A stretch of DNA of 54,351 nt. Origin: a virus. The notes below the pieces were generated by a model. That model had not been told where the DNA came from. It saw nothing but the letters and a program-made list of their open reading frames with translations, and did not search any database. Below are positions 1 through 6,447 of the stretch, piece by piece; within the stretch, counting starts at the first letter, position 1; each line of letters begins with the position of its first letter. The stretch lies in IMG/VR virus record IMGVR_UViG_3300024252_000016, positions 1 through 54,351 of that record; one strand, 5' to 3'. Made by a program: the position numbers and the translations under genes.

Positions 1-13
1 TTAGCTCAGACAT

Positions 14-217
14 CTACTCCTCTTCAGAACGGTTACGTAGAAAGCTATCACCAGAATTAGCGTCTGACTCAGCTTCTACTAATAAGTAGCTTACCTCCAT
101 AGAGATCTGCTCAAACCTATTTCTTTCCCGTTGGTCAGTTGATTCATTAATCCCCGCCTGTGCCATTAGTTTAATAGCTCTCAATTTACCTAAACAATCT
201 GCCATACAATGAATCAT
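14..217 (-). CDS. hypothetical protein, 67 aa
   Basis: I do not recognise this small acidic protein. The start is supported by a strong GGAGGAG ribosome binding site seven bases upstream. The preceding 27-aa peptide gene ends directly before its ATG, so the two are probably translationally coupled. It is the last readable gene of the leftward operon that begins with the RepL-like regulator and includes the small terminase-like gene. Its C-terminus is rich in Glu, Ser and Asn. No membrane segment or known motif was seen. In N4-like phages the large terminase is usually close to the small one, so the missing gene may lie just beyond the left edge. Confidence 0.6.
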   Translation of the reverse strand: MIHCMADCLGKLRAIKLMAQAGINESTDQRERNRFEQISMEVSYLLVEAESDANSGDSFLRNRSEEE

Positions 218-301
218 CTATCTCCTCCATAAATTATCTATAACGATTATCAGGCCTAACCCCAATCCCAAAAGTAATCCTAACATTATTAGTTCTACCA
301 T
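218..301 (-). CDS. tiny membrane peptide, 27 aa
   Basis: A 27-residue reading frame made almost entirely of one Leu/Gly/Ile helix (about residues 5-21) followed by a basic tail (NLWRR). Its ATG overlaps the stop of the preceding 29-aa peptide (ATGGTAG), and its own stop abuts the ATG of the next gene. That tight packing is the main reason to believe it is translated. It could be a small holin-like or spanin-associated peptide, but nothing in the sequence proves a lysis role. Confidence 0.4.
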   Translation of the reverse strand: MVELIMLGLLLGLGLGLIIVIDNLWRR

Positions 302-384
302 TTTTCATTAAGCCATTTACTTACAATATAAAACATAGCACCCATAGCGCCCATACCCAGCACACCTAACATAATATCCATCAT
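295..384 (-). CDS. tiny membrane peptide, 29 aa
   Basis: A 29-residue frame with one Met/Gly-rich hydrophobic segment (residues 4-20) and the charged tail SKWLNEKW. Its first ATG overlaps the stop of the small terminase-like gene (ATGA), so translational coupling is likely. It is followed by a second single-helix peptide overlapping its end. The function is unknown. A pair of tiny membrane peptides next to terminase genes is compatible with lysis or membrane-association functions, but this is inference. Confidence 0.4.
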   Translation of the reverse strand: MMDIMLGVLGMGAMGAMFYIVSKWLNEKW

Positions 385-1127
385 AGCTCTTCATACTCCG
401 TTTCAATTTCAGGTTTCTTCCGAGCAATAATATCAGAATGTGCCACAGTTTGTGCCGTAACAGCTCCACTCTCGATAAGCTTCATTTGTTGTTGTGCTAA
501 AGCTCGTGTAGTTGCACGCAGCTCATCAATAGAATCATTAGAGTAATTAACATCAATCTCAATCTTAGCTGACTCAGGGGCTTTAAGTTGCATAATCAAG
601 CACTCAGCCGCCTTCTGTCTAACAGTTTCTGATTTGGCATCCCGCATAAGCTCAGCTTGTATATTGATAGCTTCCTGATGAATATCCATATTTAAAATAT
701 GAATAGGAACTAACGATTGCTCCATAATCTTATTAACTAAATCACCACGATTGTACGCCGTAGAATACGAGGCAATGTTCTTCCCAGTAATCCCATTATC
801 CACTAAACGTTTATATCTCTCAGGGAACGTCTTGCTGTAAGCAAGAGTGTTCCCGTCTCCGAGTAGCTTGTAACTAACAAACTTCACAGCATTTACATAG
901 TCCAGAGTTTTAAACTTACCTGCCTTTAACACAGTAGTAAAGCTCATCACATTATTACGGTAGTGTTCTCTGAAGTCCCCATCCTCGACATCATTAACAA
1001 CATTAACCATCTCTTGTGTCACATATTTACGCATACGTGGAGGCAAGCCCCCTTGTAACTGTGATATAGAAAGCTTACTATCTATATCAACCTGTGCAAT
1101 AGCGCTGCTCTTACTAGTTAGTGGCAT
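381..1127 (-). CDS. terminase small subunit-like protein (N4 gp69-like)
   Basis: A 248-aa protein that looks to me like the N4-type small terminase family: all-helical, with a conserved central region around NVMSFTTVLKAGKFKT and a C-terminal 'LIMQLKAPE' segment. In N4-like phages this protein would recognise viral DNA and deliver it to the large terminase. I chose ATG 1127 because GGGAG lies just upstream and the longer frame begins inside the preceding gene without a ribosome binding site. It overlaps the end of the T5orf172 gene. The assignment rests on family memory and operon position; the large terminase itself is not in the window. Confidence 0.55.
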   Translation of the reverse strand: MPLTSKSSAIAQVDIDSKLSISQLQGGLPPRMRKYVTQEMVNVVNDVEDGDFREHYRNNVMSFTTVLKAGKFKTLDYVNAVKFVSYKLLGDGNTLAYSKTFPERYKRLVDNGITGKNIASYSTAYNRGDLVNKIMEQSLVPIHILNMDIHQEAINIQAELMRDAKSETVRQKAAECLIMQLKAPESAKIEIDVNYSNDSIDELRATTRALAQQQMKLIESGAVTAQTVAHSDIIARKKPEIETEYEEL

Positions 1128-1527
1128 ATATATCTCCCGCAGGGTTATAAGCAAGAAAATGACTCTCTGCCTCTATAATAATTTCTCTCATACGTTCCTC
1201 ATGTAAATCTTCAAACCACTCAAGCTTAGCACCGATAGGTTGAATCTCTTTAACTAAAACCTCTAATATCTTCTTCTCTACCTTGACAGCATCCTCAAAC
1301 GGATCACTGACAGCTACGAACTCAGCAGTATTATAAGGTTTGTGTTGATTATATTCTTTATACCTACGCTTCAAGTCTCGTGTCATCCCCACCTTGATGT
1401 ACCCAGGATAGCTGGAGTCTTTTAATATATAGATATACCCATGATTAATTGCCACCTTCTGCACACTAGGGTAACTACGAAAGTCAGACAGAGACATCTC
1501 AGACAAAGAACTAGTTATCTTCTGCAT
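1114..1527 (-). CDS. T5orf172 / GIY-YIG-type protein
   Basis: A 137-aa protein with a T5orf172-like GIY-YIG fold: YIYIL near residue 31, then PGYIKVGMT with a following RRYKEYN helix, and a conserved Glu in the later helix (VEKKILEVL). Members of this family are phage DNA-binding or nuclease domains. Here it is a stand-alone gene, not inserted in another gene, so a homing function is not evident. The ATG has an excellent GGAGGTGG site. It overlaps the regulator gene before it and the terminase-like gene after it, so all three are one operon. Confidence 0.75.
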   Translation of the reverse strand: MQKITSSLSEMSLSDFRSYPSVQKVAINHGYIYILKDSSYPGYIKVGMTRDLKRRYKEYNQHKPYNTAEFVAVSDPFEDAVKVEKKILEVLVKEIQPIGAKLEWFEDLHEERMREIIIEAESHFLAYNPAGDIYATN

Positions 1528-1867
1528 CGTCCACCTCCACCTTATCTAACTTAGAATACACAGCACGCAATTTAGGTTTTTCATCTAAAGACCCAGCAAA
1601 GAAGTATTCAGGATTAATCATAAACAAACTTCTCCGATATTTACGAATTACATTTAACTGCCGTAAGCGAGATATATATTGTGACATGTGCGAAGGACCA
1701 ATTCCAGTTGTCTCCACAATATCTACCTGTCTGTCATAACAAATATTCCCATAGTGCACATTCTCAACTAAGTGTTTCAGTATGCGTATCTCATTAGGAT
1801 TAAGTTGTACCAATACATCGAATACTCCGTGTTCTACTTGCATCATTAAATAGTGTGGTTTGCTCAT
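1511..1867 (-). CDS. winged-helix DNA-binding protein, RepL-like
   Basis: A 118-aa winged-helix protein. Residues about 20-90 hold an HTH (NPNEIRILKHL ... GIGPSHMSQYISRL) and a wing ending in FMINPEYFFAG, which closely resembles the RepL plasmid-initiator/regulator family. The C-terminus is acidic. The ATG at 1867 lies only 6 bases after a TATAAT box and has no ribosome binding site, so the mRNA may be leaderless. Two near-identical inverted-repeat elements lie about 95-135 bases upstream and may be its operators. In this place it is more likely a regulator of the leftward operon or a replication-control protein than a plasmid initiator. Confidence 0.6.
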   Translation of the reverse strand: MSKPHYLMMQVEHGVFDVLVQLNPNEIRILKHLVENVHYGNICYDRQVDIVETTGIGPSHMSQYISRLRQLNVIRKYRRSLFMINPEYFFAGSLDEKPKLRAVYSKLDKVEVDDAEDN

Positions 1868-1873
1868 GAGAGA

Positions 1874-1879
1874 ATTATA
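1874..1879 (-). promoter_or_regulatory. putative -10 box of leftward operon
   Basis: A perfect TATAAT on the minus strand sits 6 bases before the ATG at 1867. The -35 region is poor (TTCCTT at 17 bp spacing). If used by host sigma-70 polymerase, transcription would start at or very near the ATG and give a leaderless message. Confidence 0.35.
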
Positions 1880-1960
1880 TACCGTATTACCTAATAAAGG
1901 AACTAATAATATTAAATAATGTAAGATATGGGGCAACTGCTTAAAAAGTAGGCAGGAAAG

Positions 1961-2001
1961 TTACCTCCAGACGGTAACACATCTTACCTCCAGCCGGTAA
2001 C
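1961..2001. repeat. two operator-like 18-bp repeats
   Basis: TTACCTCCAGACGGTAAC (1961-1978) and TTACCTCCAGCCGGTAAC (1984-2001) differ at one base and are 23 bp apart, about two helical turns. Each is itself an imperfect inverted repeat (TTACC / GGTAA). They lie upstream of the leftward winged-helix gene and are plausible binding sites for it or for another regulator. Confidence 0.5.
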
Positions 2002-2143
2002 TTAGGGTATCTGAAACCCGCACAGTGACAACAACGCCCTATCTTATATCTATAAGGGGGTTTGGGGGAACGTTAGGACCCCCACCTCTTTTGAACTAAA
2101 AAGATATCATATATAGTATATAAAAGAAGGAGGGTTGCTTTCC

Positions 2144-2188
2144 ACCCCTACGGGGTTACAAGCCCCCCTCCCCCTAACAGGGGGGAGG
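2144..2188. other. two GC-rich hairpins
   Basis: The first hairpin is ACCCC-TAC-GGGGT (2144-2156), with the same C-TAC-G loop as the promoter-like hairpins. The second, 2167-2188, has an 8-bp stem CCTCCCCC / GGGGGAGG with a 6-nt loop. No T tract follows the second, so it is not a classic terminator. They may form extruded DNA hairpins or RNA structure. Confidence 0.45.
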
Positions 2189-2381
2189 ATTACTCTAACT
2201 AAACTTCATTTGAAAATAAAACCCGAAAAGGGTACATAAGCTACACAAGCTACACTGTATTAGCAAACCATAATGTAGCAGTAGAGAAAATTCATATAAT
2301 AGTTCCAGCTTAGTAACTTACTGTGGGGCAATAGATTTTCAAAGGTACCCCCCCCTGTATTCTAAATTAACTATCTTTTTT

Positions 2382-2394
2382 CGTCCTACGGACG
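2382..2394 (+). promoter_or_regulatory. candidate vRNAP early promoter hairpin
   Basis: CGTCC-TAC-GGACG: 5-bp stem, 3-nt loop. On the template strand the loop reads GTA closed by C:G, the C(GNA)G class used by N4 virion RNAP promoters. With N4 spacing (loop centre at -11) transcription would begin at G2399. The downstream ATTG is shared with the hairpin at 2802. Confidence 0.55.
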
Positions 2395-2442
2395 TATTGC
2401 AAGCAATTATGCTTGTACTTCTTACTTAATAGGATAAATATC

Positions 2443-2685
2443 ATGGCTACATATAACAACTACGACATCATCATTACTGACTCAGCTACTGGTAACCCAG
2501 AGGTTATCAAGAGTGTTCACTTCTCTACGGAGCGTGCTGACTTTCCATTCGATATCTTCATCGAAATGTTACAAGGCGCAAGCAAGGTAGAGGTTCAACA
2601 GTGGAAACCTAAGGCAACTGCTACAGGTCTCAACGCTCAGCTACTGGGTGGTAAGAAAGCTTCGAAAGAAGAGACTGCGTTCTAA
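2443..2685 (+). CDS. first rightward early protein, 80 aa
   Basis: An 80-aa protein of unknown function, first gene after the control region. I chose ATG 2443 because AGGAT lies 8 bases upstream; the longer frame would start with TTG inside a hairpin. It has a hydrophobic N-terminal half (YDIIITDSATG) and a Lys/Thr-rich tail. Promoter hairpin, single short gene and a strong terminator form an isolated transcription unit, which suggests an abundant very early product. It may be a host-takeover or transcription-accessory protein by position only. Confidence 0.7.
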   Translation: MATYNNYDIIITDSATGNPEVIKSVHFSTERADFPFDIFIEMLQGASKVEVQQWKPKATATGLNAQLLGGKKASKEETAF

Positions 2686-2692
2686 CAGTCTA

Positions 2693-2721
2693 AGCTCCCT
2701 AACGGGAGCTACCCTTTTTTT
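2693..2721 (+). terminator. intrinsic terminator
   Basis: A 7-bp perfect stem AGCTCCC / GGGAGCT with loop TAAC, followed by ACCC and seven T residues. It ends the first early transcription unit. Confidence 0.85.
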
Positions 2722-2801
2722 ACACACAACACTTAACACACAACACAGTACGATAGCACACACCTAGCACACTATCTGATAGCACGTCTAACTACATACA
2801 A

Positions 2802-2816
2802 CCGTCCTACGGACGG
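2802..2816 (+). promoter_or_regulatory. candidate vRNAP early promoter hairpin
   Basis: CCGTCC-TAC-GGACGG: 6-bp stem with a TAC loop, sharing TCCTACGGACG and the following ATTG with the copy at 2382. Predicted start G2820 by N4 geometry. It follows the terminator at 2693 and precedes the gene at 2869. Confidence 0.55.
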
Positions 2817-2868
2817 ATTGGCTTATTATATTAATAGGCTATATCCCTTTACTATCTGGAGCAATAAC

Positions 2869-3132
2869 ATGAAAATATGGAAACATTTAAGTAATTCAAT
2901 CGTAAACCTACTAGGTCTTATAGATGACATCGTAGGACAACCTGGTCTAAGGACTGCAGTACCCACAACATTCGCTATCGTCAACGAGTCTCTAAAACAG
3001 TCACTTGTAATGAACCGAGTAGAGTCCAAACAAGAACTAATAGACTTCTTAAAAGAGCATAACGCATCAGTCGATTCAAATGGTGTAATCACGTACCACG
3101 ATACCCAACCTAAGAAATCTAAAACAAATTAA
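2869..3132 (+). CDS. early hypothetical protein, 87 aa
   Basis: An 87-aa protein that I do not recognise. ATG 2869 is preceded by CTGGAG, while the longer TTG-started frame overlaps the promoter hairpin. Residues about 1-40 are amphipathic or mildly hydrophobic, and the C-terminus is basic (PKKSKTN). It is read from its own hairpin promoter candidate. The 231 bp that follow contain a TTAGGC-GT-GCCTAA palindrome (3157-3170) but no gene. Confidence 0.65.
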   Translation: MKIWKHLSNSIVNLLGLIDDIVGQPGLRTAVPTTFAIVNESLKQSLVMNRVESKQELIDFLKEHNASVDSNGVITYHDTQPKKSKTN

Positions 3133-3363
3133 AAAGAAGTAAACCTCATTTAGCACTTAGGCGTGCCTAAATCATCATGGATAAGATGTAAACAATATCT
3201 AATTCTATATACCTAGTAGTAGCCTCTAAAGCTGTGTAGTTATATAGTTTTTTTACCGAAGATAGTACCTAGAAAGTATTGCTTTAACCCCATAAGATAT
3301 AGTAATACTATCCGCTGTATCTTATTTAATCTTGGATAGTAAAAATAATAAACGGAGTTCAAT

Positions 3364-3828
3364 ATGGCTACAAAGCTAATCAACACACAATCACCTCGCA
3401 AGAGCAACACTAACAACACAGACCAAGAATACTATAACCTCTACTATTCTGCTGATGACAACTGTGTATTCACGCCATCAAGTAAAGCTATGGCTGGTGC
3501 ATTAAATGCAGACACTGTATTCAAAATTGTTACTAACCGGCTTACTAACGATGTACTGTTTACAACTACTAAGGCGTATAAGAAAGGCAACAAGACCTTT
3601 ACTAACTTTAACGTTAAAGTAATGCCTACAGCTGGTGAACACAAAGACAAATATGTCTCTGCTGGTTTCATTAACTACTATACTAACTCTCTTACTGAAG
3701 CTTCTTCTGAAGTTGAACGTACTGAAGCTATCAAGCATCTTAGAGAAGAACTATCTACGCTTACACCTGAACAAGTAAGCAAGCACATCACTACTGATGA
3801 CGCTACACAAATAGTATCTGTACTGTAA
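3364..3828 (+). CDS. early hypothetical protein, 154 aa
   Basis: A 154-aa hydrophilic protein, rich in Thr and Asn, with no family I can name. CGGAG is 8 bases before the ATG. It is followed directly by a strong terminator, so it forms its own short transcription unit just upstream of the early RNA polymerase gene. In N4 a small single-strand DNA-binding protein that recruits RNAPII is made from this part of the map. That role is possible here by position only. Confidence 0.75.
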   Translation: MATKLINTQSPRKSNTNNTDQEYYNLYYSADDNCVFTPSSKAMAGALNADTVFKIVTNRLTNDVLFTTTKAYKKGNKTFTNFNVKVMPTAGEHKDKYVSAGFINYYTNSLTEASSEVERTEAIKHLREELSTLTPEQVSKHITTDDATQIVSVL

Positions 3829-3836
3829 ATCTATAT

Positions 3837-3873
3837 AAACTCTAATGGCATTAGCTGTTAGAGTTTTATTTTT
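3837..3873 (+). terminator. intrinsic terminator
   Basis: A long stem AAACTCTAATGGC / GCTGTTAGAGTTT (two G-T pairs) with an ATTA loop, followed by a T-rich tract. It closes the 154-aa gene. Confidence 0.8.
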
Positions 3874-3912
3874 CTATTGCTCACAAGAGGATAGTACTAA
3901 AAGGAGATATCT

Positions 3913-3984
3913 ATGATTGACTACGCAATCCACTTAGACTTATGGTGGTACTACTACACCTGGCAATCAATAATCATCACTTAG
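3913..3984 (+). CDS. aromatic-rich micropeptide, 23 aa
   Basis: A 23-codon frame with a near-perfect AAAGGAGATAT ribosome binding site. The peptide is unusually aromatic (LDLWWYYYTWQ) and ends in IIIT. It is followed by 186 bp without another gene before the RNA polymerase. It could be a real micropeptide or a leader peptide that regulates the downstream polymerase gene. The strong ribosome binding site is the main evidence. Confidence 0.4.
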   Translation: MIDYAIHLDLWWYYYTWQSIIIT

Positions 3985-4110
3985 TTTGTACCTATAGCTA
4001 AACACAGTTAGTCCCTTTATCGAAGCAACTGATACTAGACAATCAGTCATATATTGATGGGACACCAACACACAACGAGTTAGCATTAGCTAACACCACT
4101 AATGCACTTT

Positions 4111-4149
4111 CATATCAATACTAGTTGAGATATGATTGTGTGTTTTTTT
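4111..4149 (+). terminator. weak terminator or attenuator before RNAP gene
   Basis: CATATC (4111-4116) pairs with GATATG (4129-4134), and a run of seven T occurs at 4143-4149, only 22 bases before the polymerase ATG. It could attenuate polymerase expression. A second hairpin, GTTAGC-ATTA-GCTAAC, lies at 4079-4094. Confidence 0.35.
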
Positions 4150-4170
4150 ATTAAATATGAGGATAGTAAA

Positions 4171-5952
4171 ATGGAAATGAATCAATTACAAACAGAAAAG
4201 TTTTATAGTAAGACTAACACTAACAGCATCATCATGGATGACCTAAACAGCGCGTTACCATTACAAATGTATATGGATATTAATACTGCTATAACTAAAT
4301 ACCGTACGGGGGAGTACTATAACTCTAAGAGGGTACGTATTACTAAACTTGCTACTACTGAAAAGATAATAAGAGCTATATTCTGTAATATTCTACTAAC
4401 TGATAGACAACGTCCTATACAAGACCCTGCAACTGCTATTGGGTTTGCTGTAGGTATGGATAATCCTGTTGACGCGGTTAAAACGGGAGCTGAATTGCTT
4501 GCTGTTACTGCAGATACTAACCTATTTGATATACTAATGTATTCAGATGGTACAGAGATTAAACCTAAGCTAATTATTGAAGATAGTACTCGTAATAAGC
4601 TAAATACTTTACAATTCCTACCACCTTGTAAGGAACAACCACAAGACTGGATAAATAACACCACTGGAGGGTGGCTATTTGAACATAAGAGCGTACTTCT
4701 AGGCAACGGTAACCATCATGAAGGATACCAAGCTTTAGACGCTTTAAACGCCTTGCAATCAGTTCCTTGGACTATTGACGCTGATGTACTAATCAACGAA
4801 AAGGACACAAATACAAATATGAATCAAGAGCAATTTCTTACTATTGCTAGTGAGTATATTGGTTCTGATTTCTACTTTGTATGGAGATATGATAAGCGTG
4901 GTAGAAGCTATTCATCTGGTTATGACCTAAATATTCAATCTAATGAGTATGGCAAAGCTTTACTTTCATTAAGCAACCAAGTTCATGTAACTAACGTTGA
5001 TAATCTTAAGATAGCTATAGCTAATCATGCAGGTCATGACAAAATGACATGGAGTGATAGAATTGATTGGTTTGATAAACAGAATGACCAATTTGAGACT
5101 GCAGACTGGGACGAACCTATCCTAGGTAGGAAAGCTATTAATGCTTATCAAGATACTATTAATGGAGAGTCTACTGGGTATGTAATGTCTTTAGATGCTA
5201 CAGCCAGTGGATTACAAATTATGTCTGCACTTACTGGGTGTATCAAGACTGCTAGAGCATGTAATATGATTAATACAGGTAAGCGTGAAGACTTGTATAC
5301 TATGATATCTGATGAGATGAATACTAAATTATCATTAGTTGACTATGTTGATAGAAAGCTGGTTAAGCAACCTATCATGACGCATTACTATAACTCTAAG
5401 GTTGTACCTGCAGAAGCTTTTAATGAAGCACAGTTAGATGTGTTTTATAAAGTCTTAGATAATGCATTTGAGGGAGCTGAAGCACTGATGGAGACTGTCA
5501 ATTCATTCTGGAATTATGATACTGATGTGCATACCTGGACACTGCCTGATGGACATGTAGCTAGAGTACCTGTAGTAGAGATGGCAGATACTAGAATCGA
5601 AGTAGATGAACTAGAGCATAGAACGTTTACATACAGATATGCTAAGCAACAACCATCTACAAACTTTAAGAGTCTTGTAGCTAACATCATTCACTCTGTT
5701 GATGGGTATATAGCTAGAGAGATGGTACGTAGAAGTACCTTTGATTTAGTTCATATCCATGATTGTTTTGTATTCTCACCAGAATACATGCAAGATGTTT
5801 CACAGCTGTATAGACTAATTATGGTTGAAATAGCTGATAGTAATCTATTAAGCGACATTCTCAGTGAGATTAGAGGTGAGTACATAGAAGTAAATAAGCT
5901 AACTAATACGCTGTCTGCAGAGATAGCTAAAAGTGAATACATGTTAAGTTAA
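4171..5952 (+). CDS. single-chain T7-type RNA polymerase (N4 RNAPII-like)
   Basis: A 593-aa single-subunit RNA polymerase. Seen motifs: DKRGR (241-245, the DxxGR motif), motif A DATASGLQ with Asp342, motif B with Arg395, Lys399 and Tyr407 in the T7 spacing (+4, +12), and motif C HD at 530-531. All catalytic residues are present. In N4 the middle-gene polymerase RNAPII is made of two polypeptides (gp15 and gp16); here the whole polymerase is one chain. At about 600 residues it is far shorter than T7 RNAP and, like N4 RNAPII, probably needs a phage helper to load on DNA. ATG 4171 is chosen for its GAGGAT site. Confidence 0.9.
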   Translation: MEMNQLQTEKFYSKTNTNSIIMDDLNSALPLQMYMDINTAITKYRTGEYYNSKRVRITKLATTEKIIRAIFCNILLTDRQRPIQDPATAIGFAVGMDNPVDAVKTGAELLAVTADTNLFDILMYSDGTEIKPKLIIEDSTRNKLNTLQFLPPCKEQPQDWINNTTGGWLFEHKSVLLGNGNHHEGYQALDALNALQSVPWTIDADVLINEKDTNTNMNQEQFLTIASEYIGSDFYFVWRYDKRGRSYSSGYDLNIQSNEYGKALLSLSNQVHVTNVDNLKIAIANHAGHDKMTWSDRIDWFDKQNDQFETADWDEPILGRKAINAYQDTINGESTGYVMSLDATASGLQIMSALTGCIKTARACNMINTGKREDLYTMISDEMNTKLSLVDYVDRKLVKQPIMTHYYNSKVVPAEAFNEAQLDVFYKVLDNAFEGAEALMETVNSFWNYDTDVHTWTLPDGHVARVPVVEMADTRIEVDELEHRTFTYRYAKQQPSTNFKSLVANIIHSVDGYIAREMVRRSTFDLVHIHDCFVFSPEYMQDVSQLYRLIMVEIADSNLLSDILSEIRGEYIEVNKLTNTLSAEIAKSEYMLS

Positions 5953-5958
5953 TATAAT

Positions 5959-5991
5959 CCCTACGCCTTATGGCGTGGGGGTTTATTTTTT
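5959..5991 (+). terminator. intrinsic terminator after RNAP gene
   Basis: Stem CCCTACGCC / GGCGTGGGG (one T-G pair) with loop TTAT, followed by GTTTATTTTTTT. It ends the RNA polymerase transcript just before the next hairpin promoter candidate. Confidence 0.85.
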
Positions 5992-6004
5992 TATTATGTC
6001 TTAT

Positions 6005-6019
6005 GTGGACTCCGTCCAC
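6005..6019 (+). promoter_or_regulatory. candidate hairpin promoter, TCC loop
   Basis: GTGGAC-TCC-GTCCAC: 6-bp stem, 3-nt loop. The template strand shows a GGA loop closed by C:G, identical in loop sequence to the published N4 P2 promoter as I remember it. It follows a terminator and precedes the 43-aa gene at 6052. Confidence 0.55.
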
Positions 6020-6051
6020 TGCTTTGAAAAATAACTATAAGAGATGATAAA

Positions 6052-6183
6052 ATGAAACACTTTTTAAACTTATATCGAGATGATTTTGTAGAGGGAATAT
6101 GGCGACAAATCTGCGAACAATTAGATATACCAATAACAGCTGAACAAGCTGAAATTGTCTTCCAATCTGTAGACTTTAAGTAA
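6052..6183 (+). CDS. hypothetical small protein, 43 aa
   Basis: A 43-aa frame with AAGAGA upstream of the ATG, first gene after the terminator and TCC hairpin. It is acidic and helical, with one Trp and one Cys. I do not recognise it. Position behind a promoter-like element makes translation plausible. Confidence 0.5.
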   Translation: MKHFLNLYRDDFVEGIWRQICEQLDIPITAEQAEIVFQSVDFK

Positions 6184-6240
6184 CCACTCAAAGTATCAAA
6201 GCGCAAGACTAACTATACCAACTAACCTACAAAAGGCGAG

Positions 6241-6447
6241 ATGAACTCTAAACATTACCTGAACTTCCAAATAGGAACGTGTTCCCACAAGGGATGCGTG
6301 AATATGGTCAACAAAACTTGTTGGCTAGATGGGCTGGAATTTAAGAAGTATGCACAACATGCAGAGCATCTACACACACCTAAGCTGTGTATCGCAAGAC
6401 GCCAAGTAGACTTATACAAGACAGAAGGACTGTTATATAATGACTAA
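6241..6447 (+). CDS. Cys/His-rich small protein, possible zinc binder, 68 aa
   Basis: A 68-aa basic protein with four Cys (residues 14, 19, 27 and 50) and several His, suggesting a small metal-binding fold. AAAAGGCGAG precedes the ATG. Its end overlaps the start of the helicase gene by eight bases, so it is co-translated with the helicase. I do not recognise a family; a replication accessory role is only suggested by the neighbour. Confidence 0.65.
   Translation: MNSKHYLNFQIGTCSHKGCVNMVNKTCWLDGLEFKKYAQHAEHLHTPKLCIARRQVDLYKTEGLLYND

Larger units (their letters stand above)
1868..2442. other. divergent control region, no gene
   Basis: This 575-bp gap separates leftward and rightward genes and holds no convincing reading frame. 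It contains a duplicated TTACC...GGTAA element, long homopolymer C and G runs that stand out in an AT-rich genome (GGGGG at 2056 and 2064, CCCCC at 2079, eight C near 2348), two strong GC hairpins near 2144-2188, a tandem AAGCTACAC repeat (2238-2255), a 6-bp hairpin with ATTA loop (2400-2415) and the first promoter-like TAC hairpin. It is the best candidate for the early control region and possibly an origin. Confidence 0.6.

Noticed and set aside
3345-3357. Minus-strand GAAC-TCC-GTTT hairpin
   Set aside because: Only a weak AT stem with a wobble pair. It overlaps the ribosome binding site of the gene at 3364 and would point the wrong way.
4132-4170. Thirteen-codon extension of the RNA polymerase
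   Set aside because: It runs through a T tract and lacks a ribosome binding site, whereas GAGGAT supports ATG 4171.
4317-4706. 129-aa minus-strand frame
   Set aside because: It is a shadow of the RNA polymerase gene with no start signal or family features.
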